A stretch of DNA of 64,000 bases from assembly GCF_000711235.1 (NCBI RefSeq), contig NZ_JOMI01000003.1:496001-560000 (forward strand), read 5' to 3'. Made by a program: the position numbers and the translations under genes. This stretch comes from Prevotella sp. 10(H) (GTDB lineage: Bacteria > Bacteroidota > Bacteroidia > Bacteroidales > Dysgonomonadaceae). The notes under the pieces are model-generated. The model was not told the origin of the DNA, did not search any database, and saw only the letters and a list, made by a program, of their open reading frames with translations. Within the stretch, counting starts at the first letter, position 1. Each line of letters opens with the position of its first letter. Positions 58,400 through 64,000 of the stretch are shown here, piece by piece.

Positions 58400-58979
58400 T
58401 TATTTACATTTTTCTATGTGATAGTCTATAATGGCATTCGTTTGCCGGAAATAATTATCCAGTATAAAGATAACCTTATTAAATATTGTTAAACGAATTT
58501 TCAGAAAAGACAGAAGTTGTAAGAAACCATTATTATAATATCAATCTGCATATAATTCTCTATTTAATTATATTTATATATGATTATGCGATGGATAAAA
58601 TATATTAATCTGTTAATATACAGACTATTATTTTTTATTGCTTTAAGGTGCTAAAAGTAGTCAATTTCGTTCTAATAAAAAAAGAATATGGCCGGATGTA
58701 AAAAGATATGATATCTCAATACGATTTTTTATGTTATACAACACGTTTTTTGGTGTCGTAAGCTCAAAATGTATAAGTATTTTTACAACGTTTTTGAGTA
58801 AACAATCTTCACTTAGCCTTTTAAAACCATGAAATCGGATACATTAAAAACCTGATGTATCTTAAATAAGTCAGGGGGTAATTGAGTTATTTATAAGATT
58901 TAATTACTCCCTGAATAATTTAGGCTATGAAAGGAATAGAGAGAACTTTAATAATATAAAACATCTAAGTAAATTTATC
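58400..58979. other. Intergenic region between divergent sdaA and sugar permease
   Basis: 580 bp, strongly AT-rich, no credible coding frame. It includes a TATCTTTA -7-like box on the minus strand (58465-58472) for sdaA and a small inverted repeat CTCAAAA (58763-58769) / TTTTGAG (58792-58798). No clear promoter for the permease was recognised despite the long leader. Confidence 0.5.
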
Positions 58980-60266
58980 ATGAGTAGTACAGAGAAGAAG
59001 AATTATGTATTGCCTATTATAATGATGATCGCCCTCTTCGGGATGATTTCATTCGTAACGGGCTTACAAAACCCAATGGGGGTTATTGTAAAAAGCCAGT
59101 TCGAGGCATCGAACTTTATGTCGCAGCTTGGTAACGCTGCGAACTTTATAGCCTATGCCTTTATGGGGCTTCCGGCAGGTTTGTTGCTTCAACGTATTGG
59201 TTATAAGAAGACTGCACTGGCCGCTATCGCTGTAGGATTTATCGGTGTAGGTATCCAGTATCTTTCGGGACAGGCTGAGAGTTTTGTAGTCTACCTTATC
59301 GGTGCATTCGTAGCCGGTTTCTCCATGTGTATGTTGAATACAGTGGTTAACCCGATGCTGAATACGCTCGGTGGCGGTGGTAACAAAGGAAACCAGTTGA
59401 TTCAGGTAGGTGGTTCTTTCAACTCGTTGATGGCAACTATCGTTCCAGTATTGGTAGGTTACCTGATCGGTAATGCTGCTCAGGCAACTATAAAAGATGC
59501 GAACCCTGCATTGTTTATTGCAATGGGTATCTTTGTACTGGCATTCATCGTTCTGTTCTTTGTAAATATTCCTGAGCCTCGTTTGGCTAAGGCTGCAGCT
59601 ACTGTAGAAAAACCGAAACACAGTCCTCTTTCTTTCCGTCACTTTATATTAGGTGCCGTGGCAATCTTTGTATATGTAGGTGTTGAAGTAGGTATCCCTA
59701 ACATCACAAACCTTTTCATGACAGAAGGAGTAGACAAAGGCGGTCTGGGTATCGATACTACTATTGCCGGCACGGTAGTAGGTACATATTGGTTCCTGAT
59801 GCTTATCGGACGTCTTGTAGGTGCATCTATCGGTGCTAAAGTATCCAGTAAGATGATGCTTTCATTCGCATCTCTTCTCGGTTTGGTTTTCGTTTTACTG
59901 GCTATTATGATGCCTGTGACAACTACAGTAAGTATGCCTGTATTCCAAGCTGATATATCATTCGGTATGGCTTCAGTGCCTATCGGTGTCATGTTCCTTA
60001 TTCTTTGCGGTCTGTGTACTTCTATCATGTGGGGTGGTATCTTCAACCTTGCAGTAGAAGGCTTAGGTAAGTATACAGAAGCTGCGTCGGGTATCTTTAT
60101 GGTGCTTGTTTGCGGTGGTGGTATCCTGCCTCTTATCCAAGGATCGGTTGCAGACTCGTTCGGATTCATCTCCAGCTACTGGGTTGTAATCGCCGGACTT
60201 GTTTATCTGTTATCTTATGCTTTGATTGGTAGTAAGAATGTAAATAAAGATATCCCTGTGGAATAA
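58980..60266 (+). CDS. FHS-family sugar MFS transporter
   Basis: 428 residues, 12 transmembrane helices. It matches the fucose-galactose-glucose:H+ symporter (FHS) family as found in Bacteroides: GLQNPMGVIVKSQFEASNF, AYAFMGLPAGLLLQRIGYKKTAL, GFSMCMLNTVVNPMLNTLGGGGNKGNQLIQVGGSFNSLMATIVP, and YVGVEVGIPNITNLFM in the second half. It likely imports a hexose with protons; which one is not visible. Alone on its strand with a strong terminator after it. Confidence 0.9.
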   Translation: MSSTEKKNYVLPIIMMIALFGMISFVTGLQNPMGVIVKSQFEASNFMSQLGNAANFIAYAFMGLPAGLLLQRIGYKKTALAAIAVGFIGVGIQYLSGQAESFVVYLIGAFVAGFSMCMLNTVVNPMLNTLGGGGNKGNQLIQVGGSFNSLMATIVPVLVGYLIGNAAQATIKDANPALFIAMGIFVLAFIVLFFVNIPEPRLAKAAATVEKPKHSPLSFRHFILGAVAIFVYVGVEVGIPNITNLFMTEGVDKGGLGIDTTIAGTVVGTYWFLMLIGRLVGASIGAKVSSKMMLSFASLLGLVFVLLAIMMPVTTTVSMPVFQADISFGMASVPIGVMFLILCGLCTSIMWGGIFNLAVEGLGKYTEAASGIFMVLVCGGGILPLIQGSVADSFGFISSYWVVIAGLVYLLSYALIGSKNVNKDIPVE

Positions 60267-60285
60267 TCAATATAGTATAATATAG

Positions 60286-60320
60286 AACAGGCGGTAAACA
60301 TTATGTTTACCGCCTGTTTT
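60286..60320. terminator. Strong terminator after the sugar permease
   Basis: AACAGGCGGTAAACA (60286-60300), loop TTA, TGTTTACCGCCTGTT (60304-60318): a perfect 15-bp stem followed by TTTATTTAT. It also serves the converging lipoprotein gene. Confidence 0.92.
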
Positions 60321-60339
60321 ATTTATATAATATCTTTCC

Positions 60340-61236
60340 TTAAAAGGCGATAACTGCGCGAACAGCGGATTCTGATTTATTGAGATTATCATATGTCAGA
60401 CTCTTTGATGCATATGTACCACTAAGGCCGTCGGTAGTATCGAAGCAGATTCCTGTCGCAATTTCTGCTGAGAATTGGGAAGACGTCCAGTACCATACTT
60501 TTAAAGGACTGATTGGTGTACTACCGGGTATTTTATTGAGGCTTGTATTTATATTATCCCTGTATTTTCTTAGTCTATTCAATTCCTCGCTGGACGGCAG
60601 ATACCATTCAGGCCCTTTTGCTATGCACCACTTGAAAGCAGGATAATCATCAAGATTATAGTTGGCTTTTATCCGGTCTGTATTTACTTTTCCGTCGTTT
60701 GATGTACAGTCGGTATCTACCTTATGAACAGACCATGCCAGCCTTTTTGCTTCGTCTATTGATATTGCCATGCCATGCACACCGGGTACTTTATTGTCTT
60801 TAATCCAGAATACTACTCCGGTAGCCGAAACGGCATCATCAGGGTCAGGATAGAAGTCTCCGATTTTGTATTTTACACCGGGTTCTTCCTCTATAGTAAC
60901 GAATACTGCATACATCTCCTGAGTTCCATTTTCGGCAGTTACTGTATAATAAACTTTCCCGTTGCTGAAATCTGTTACAGTTCCCGATGCCGGATTTATC
61001 CTGGCTTTATCCGATACTATTATAGTCGGGGAAAGTTTGGTAGCATCGGTGTCAAAAGGTAATGAGATATTGATTGTCTTTATATTTTCTGTAATTATTG
61101 CCGCTTTTCCGTTAATGGAAAACTCCAGTATTTTCTTTTCATCTGAACGGGTATCCGTTTCATCATCGTTAGAGCAGGATGAAAAAAATGTAAGAGCCAT
61201 GATTAATAGCATGGACAAAGTGTTGAGCTTCTTCAT
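60340..61236 (-). CDS. Lipoprotein with DUF5018-like and DUF1566-like domains
   Basis: 298 residues. Lipobox TFFSSCSND (Cys at about residue 21). Residues ~35-115 form an Ig-like DUF5018-type domain (ILEFSINGKAAII, TIIVSDKARINPASGTVTDFSNG, YYTVTAENGTQEMYAVFV), a repeat widely used by Bacteroidales surface lipoproteins. The C-terminal ~160 residues resemble a DUF1566/Lcl-like fold (VFWIKDNKVPGVHGMAIS, WYLPSSEELNRLRKY, YWTSSQFSAEIATGICF, ESAVRAVIAF), often a ligand- or cell-surface-binding module. Function unknown. No regulatory signal recognised upstream. Confidence 0.75.
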   Translation of the reverse strand: MKKLNTLSMLLIMALTFFSSCSNDDETDTRSDEKKILEFSINGKAAIITENIKTINISLPFDTDATKLSPTIIVSDKARINPASGTVTDFSNGKVYYTVTAENGTQEMYAVFVTIEEEPGVKYKIGDFYPDPDDAVSATGVVFWIKDNKVPGVHGMAISIDEAKRLAWSVHKVDTDCTSNDGKVNTDRIKANYNLDDYPAFKWCIAKGPEWYLPSSEELNRLRKYRDNINTSLNKIPGSTPISPLKVWYWTSSQFSAEIATGICFDTTDGLSGTYASKSLTYDNLNKSESAVRAVIAF

Positions 61237-61370
61237 AAAAGAGTGTGTTAATAGTTAATAGTTTTGTGTTTGTTTAAGAAAGTACAATGTTAAGCTATTT
61301 AACCGGATTGTGCAAGGAATATAATATGGTTATTTTGTGAGATGAGAATCATAGTTCAGCTAAATGTACT

Positions 61371-61378
61371 TACCTTTG
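61371..61378 (+). promoter_or_regulatory. -7 box (TACCTTTG) for the FAD-dependent enzyme gene
   Basis: Exact TAnnTTTG, 22 nt upstream of the ATG at 61401. Confidence 0.5.
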
Positions 61379-61400
61379 CTGTTCAAATTTATTACATTCC

Positions 61401-62966
61401 ATGCAAAAAGATATTGACTTACGCATTACGCCAGAGCAGGCGTCGAATATTGAAAAAGTCAGGCTCATATTTTCTTCCCAAACGGGAATTCCCCTCAATG
61501 ATATTAATTCGGTACGTATTCTCCGCCGATCGATAGATGCCCGGCAACGGAATATTTTTGTCAATCTGCGGGTGAGGGGATATATCGATGAAGTACAAAA
61601 CGACCCGGTTTTCATCAATACATATTATCCCGATGTAAAAGATTGTCCGCAGGCAGTTGTGGTAGGAGCCGGTCCTGCCGGACTGTTTGCTGCATTAAGA
61701 CTAATAGAACTGGGCATTCGTCCTATTGTGATTGAAAGAGGAAAGAATGTACGCGACCGCAAGCGCGATACGGCATTGATGAATCGCGAACATGTAGTAA
61801 ACCCCGAATCAAATTATTGTTTCGGAGAGGGTGGGGCAGGAGCCTATTCCGACGGAAAGTTATATACCCGCAGCAAAAAGCGTGGCAATGTGGAAAAGAT
61901 ACTGAATGTATTTTGCCAACATGGAGCCGATCCGTCAATACTTGTCGACGCTCATCCGCATATAGGTACGGACAAGCTTCCGGGGATAATCGAAAAAATG
62001 AGGGTACAGATTATCCTGTCGGGTGGCGAAGTACACTTCGAAACGCGCATGGATAAACTAATATTAGAACAAGGAACGGTAAAGGGCATAGAAACCAATA
62101 CGGGCAAAGCATTCATGGGGCCTGTTATTCTTGCTACCGGACATTCTGCCCGTGATGTGTATTATATGCTCTACGAACAGAAGATTAAAATAGAGGCTAA
62201 AGGGCTTGCCGTAGGTTTCCGTGTAGAACATTCATCGCACTTGATAGACCAGATACAGTATCATAATCAGGAAGGGCGGGGCAAATATCTTCCTGCCGCC
62301 GAGTACAGCTTTGTAGTACAGGCAGGTGGACGCGGTGTATATTCATTCTGTATGTGTCCGGGTGGAACAATTGTGCCTTCTGCCAGCGGGCCGAAGCAGG
62401 TTGTTGTAAACGGTATGTCGCCCTCGAACCGAGGTTCGCGTTGGTCTAATTCGGGAGTAGTGGTAGAAATTCATCCCGAAGATTTTCCGGAATATGCCAA
62501 ATATGACGAGTTATCTTTGCTGAAATTTGTGGAAGACCTAGAAGAACTGGCGTGGATACATGGCGGTAAAACACAGGTTGCTCCGGCTCAACGGCTATAT
62601 GATTTTGTCAACGGGCGGAAAAGCATCTCATTGCCGGATACTTCATATGTTCCCGGAGTGGTTTCATCACCTATGCATGAGTGGATGCCCCAATTTGTAT
62701 CTACACGTTTGCAGGAAGCATTCAGGAAAGTAGGGAATAGTTATAAAGGATACCTCACTAACGAAGCAATAGTATTAGGTGTCGAAAGCCGCACTTCTTC
62801 ACCCGTACGCATTTTACGCGACAGAGAAACAATGCAGCATGTACAGGTTGAAGGATTATATCCATGCGGAGAAGGTGCCGGATATGCTGGCGGGATTGTG
62901 TCTGCTGCCATGGACGGAGAACGCTGTGCAGAAGCCTTGGCTGCAAAAATAAAACAGCCAAAATAA
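61401..62966 (+). CDS. FAD-dependent oxidoreductase of the COG2509 type
   Basis: 521 residues. An N-terminal domain of ~85 residues with ferredoxin-like strand pattern precedes a Rossmann FAD-binding segment AVVVGAGPAGLFAALRLIELG (about 88-108; 20 residues or fewer are core), then IVIERGKNVRDRKRD, ESNYCFGEGGAGAYSDGKLYTR, and near the end GLYPCGEGAGYAGGIVSAAMDG, the closing FAD motif. This matches the uncharacterised FAD-dependent dehydrogenase group, present in nearly all Bacteroidetes. Its substrate is unknown. Monocistronic; the hairpin 5 bp past the stop is its terminator. Confidence 0.88.
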   Translation: MQKDIDLRITPEQASNIEKVRLIFSSQTGIPLNDINSVRILRRSIDARQRNIFVNLRVRGYIDEVQNDPVFINTYYPDVKDCPQAVVVGAGPAGLFAALRLIELGIRPIVIERGKNVRDRKRDTALMNREHVVNPESNYCFGEGGAGAYSDGKLYTRSKKRGNVEKILNVFCQHGADPSILVDAHPHIGTDKLPGIIEKMRVQIILSGGEVHFETRMDKLILEQGTVKGIETNTGKAFMGPVILATGHSARDVYYMLYEQKIKIEAKGLAVGFRVEHSSHLIDQIQYHNQEGRGKYLPAAEYSFVVQAGGRGVYSFCMCPGGTIVPSASGPKQVVVNGMSPSNRGSRWSNSGVVVEIHPEDFPEYAKYDELSLLKFVEDLEELAWIHGGKTQVAPAQRLYDFVNGRKSISLPDTSYVPGVVSSPMHEWMPQFVSTRLQEAFRKVGNSYKGYLTNEAIVLGVESRTSSPVRILRDRETMQHVQVEGLYPCGEGAGYAGGIVSAAMDGERCAEALAAKIKQPK

Positions 62967-62970
62967 ATAC

Positions 62971-62997
62971 TGTAAGCCTATTTCATGTAGGCTTACA
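62971..62997. terminator. Terminator between convergent genes
   Basis: TGTAAGCCTA (62971-62980), 7-nt loop, TAGGCTTACA (62988-62997): perfect 10-bp stem with AT-rich flanks, after the FAD-enzyme stop and before the acetyltransferase stop on the other strand. Confidence 0.75.
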
Positions 62998-63025
62998 ATA
63001 AAATAATAAAGCAGAAGGAAATATA

Positions 63026-63589
63026 TCAATCGACTTCGACAGTCGTATCTATATATTTTATCACTTTTGCAGGATTGCCTCCGGCAATCGCATTGTCAGG
63101 AATATTTCTTGTAACGATACTACCCGGAATAATCAAGGCATTATCGCCTATAATTACACCGGGCAGTATGATTACTCCTCCGCCAATCCATACATCATTG
63201 CCGATAACGACAGGTAATGCTGGTCTGACAGATTCTTCTTTTACGGGATTTATTGCTGTATATATCCCTACATCAGGCCCCAATAATACATTGTCTCCAA
63301 TATCGATTCTTGCCTCATCGAAGAATTTACAACCTGTATTTGCATAAAAGTTGTTTCCGATGATTATATTATTTCCGTAATTGCATGAGAAAGGTTGTTC
63401 GAGTTTGAAATTTACTCCAATACTTCCGAAAAGGTCTTTAATAATACGTTCTTTTTCTTTTTGTTCCGATGCGTACAGGCTATTATACTCACGTATTATT
63501 TCTTTAGTACGCTGTTTTTGACTACTTAATTCATCGTCGGAAAAGTCTCCGGCTTCTCCTTCCTGAATTTTTCCTTTATTACTCTTCAT
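63026..63589 (-). CDS. Maa/LacA-like sugar O-acetyltransferase homologue with altered active site
   Basis: 187 residues. N-terminal ~27 residues are an unusual acidic extension; then the Maa N-terminal domain ([25 protein letters not shown]) and a left-handed beta helix with hexapeptide repeats ([64 protein letters not shown]) and the closing [19 protein letters not shown]. Acetyl-CoA-dependent acetylation of maltose, galactosides or glycans is the family reaction. The catalytic His of the IYTA.HP motif is Asn114 here (IYTAINPV), so activity is uncertain. Hairpin GTGTTC/GAACAC at 63606-63622 lies just upstream. Confidence 0.85.
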   Translation of the reverse strand: MKSNKGKIQEGEAGDFSDDELSSQKQRTKEIIREYNSLYASEQKEKERIIKDLFGSIGVNFKLEQPFSCNYGNNIIIGNNFYANTGCKFFDEARIDIGDNVLLGPDVGIYTAINPVKEESVRPALPVVIGNDVWIGGGVIILPGVIIGDNALIIPGSIVTRNIPDNAIAGGNPAKVIKYIDTTVEVD

Positions 63590-63722
63590 TAGTTTATATT
63601 TGTGGGTGTTCCCGAGAGAACACTCGTTGATATATCAGGCTGTATATTATCAACAATATTGTTACTGTCCTTGTTTAAAAATTAATCCTTTTTTTACATT
63701 TACAAGTCAGTTTTAACTTTTA

Positions 63723-64000
63723 TCACCCATGCATTAACGGTCCGAAAATCCAGCTCGCTATTGTCAGGTATATCATAAGTCCTGTAACATCCACTATAGT
63801 AGCCACAAAAGGCGCGGAAGATGTTGCCGGATCGGCACCCAAGCGCCTGAGAATAAATGGCAACATAGAGCCTATCAGCGAACCCCATAGTACAATGCCT
63901 ATCAGAGCCAGCGAAACAGTCGATCCTACCATTATCCAATGTTCGCCGTATAAATCGGGAAATATCAGATGCCATATATAAATTCTGAAAAATCCGATTG
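63723..64000 (-). CDS. mgtE: MgtE magnesium transporter, C-terminal end (5' end outside window)
   Basis: 92 residues of the C-terminus, open to the right window edge. Two or more transmembrane segments with the MgtE membrane-domain sequence: VSLALIGIVLWGSLIGSMLPFILRRLGADPATSSAPFVATIVDVTGLMIYLTIASWI; the GADPA..SAPFVAT part is the most conserved piece of the family and contributes to the Mg2+ path. In the full protein an N-terminal cytosolic CBS region senses Mg2+; it is outside the window. A second Mg2+ transporter (corA) lies 15 kb away. Confidence 0.9.
   Translation of the reverse strand, partial: IGFFRIYIWHLIFPDLYGEHWIMVGSTVSLALIGIVLWGSLIGSMLPFILRRLGADPATSSAPFVATIVDVTGLMIYLTIASWIFGPLMHG

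Overview
The window looks like a chromosomal segment of an anaerobic Bacteroidales bacterium, most likely near Dysgonomonas or Parabacteroides (genus is inference). The evidence is: AT-rich spacers; at least a dozen starts preceded by the Bacteroidetes -7 box TAnnTTTG; an N-succinylornithine-type carbamoyltransferase; a DUF4290 gene next to rimM; a GDE/glycosyltransferase/GH57 glycogen operon; an FHS sugar permease; a single-chain iron-sulfur serine dehydratase; and a flavodiiron protein. No rRNA, tRNA, CRISPR array or complete transposon was recognised.

Layout. 1-8.2 kb: end of an unknown gene, a UvrD/PcrA helicase, a two-gene secreted lectin/surface-protein unit on the minus strand, and an HD hydrolase coupled to an unknown protein. 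8.6-11.7 kb: an exported low-complexity Gly/Tyr/Trp- then Ser/Arg-rich protein followed by a FadL-like outer-membrane protein. 11.8-17.1 kb: a minus-strand biosynthetic operon, proB-proA-small basic protein-two acyltransferase-3 paralogues-argF', mostly joined by 1-nt overlaps. 17.2-20.4 kb: DUF4290-rimM and a PDZ/S41 processing protease. 20.8-24.1 kb: rmlA-rmlC-GH25 lysozyme-S41 lipoprotein protease, preceded by a strongly folded leader. 24.3-26.6 kb: malic enzyme fused to a PTA domain. 26.6-35.4 kb: an acidic lipoprotein and the envelope-associated MoxR/DUF58/DUF4350/DUF4129/SpoIIM cluster with a divergent RDD gene. 35.5-37.4 kb: a BlaI/M56 regulator pair with a perfect palindromic operator. 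37.4-42.8 kb: a small lipoprotein-like gene and the glycogen operon. 43.2-45.5 kb: lgt plus a flavodiiron protein. 45.9-51.3 kb: phosphoethanolamine transferase-like enzyme, CorA, a TPR protein and a DHA2 efflux pump. 51.5-53.1 kb: a repeat-rich island with an inverted-repeat-bounded element and a lone terminase-small-subunit-like gene. 53.2-64 kb: dgt, rpiB-tkt, sdaA, FHS permease, a lipoprotein, a COG2509 flavoprotein, an acetyltransferase lacking the usual catalytic histidine, and the end of mgtE.

Functionally this is mostly housekeeping and envelope biology: amino-acid synthesis (Pro, Arg), pentose phosphate and glycogen metabolism, lipoprotein maturation, oxygen detoxification and surface proteins. 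The most interesting material is non-coding: (i) a family of inverted-repeat elements whose internal mini-hairpin differs between copies yet stays paired (45.56-45.78 kb and both ends of 51.56-52.04 kb); (ii) a long-stem structured RNA candidate upstream of rmlA; (iii) the palindromic BlaI-type operator. Among proteins, the Ser at the specificity position of the carbamoyltransferase and the His-to-Asn change in the acetyltransferase are the best testable oddities.
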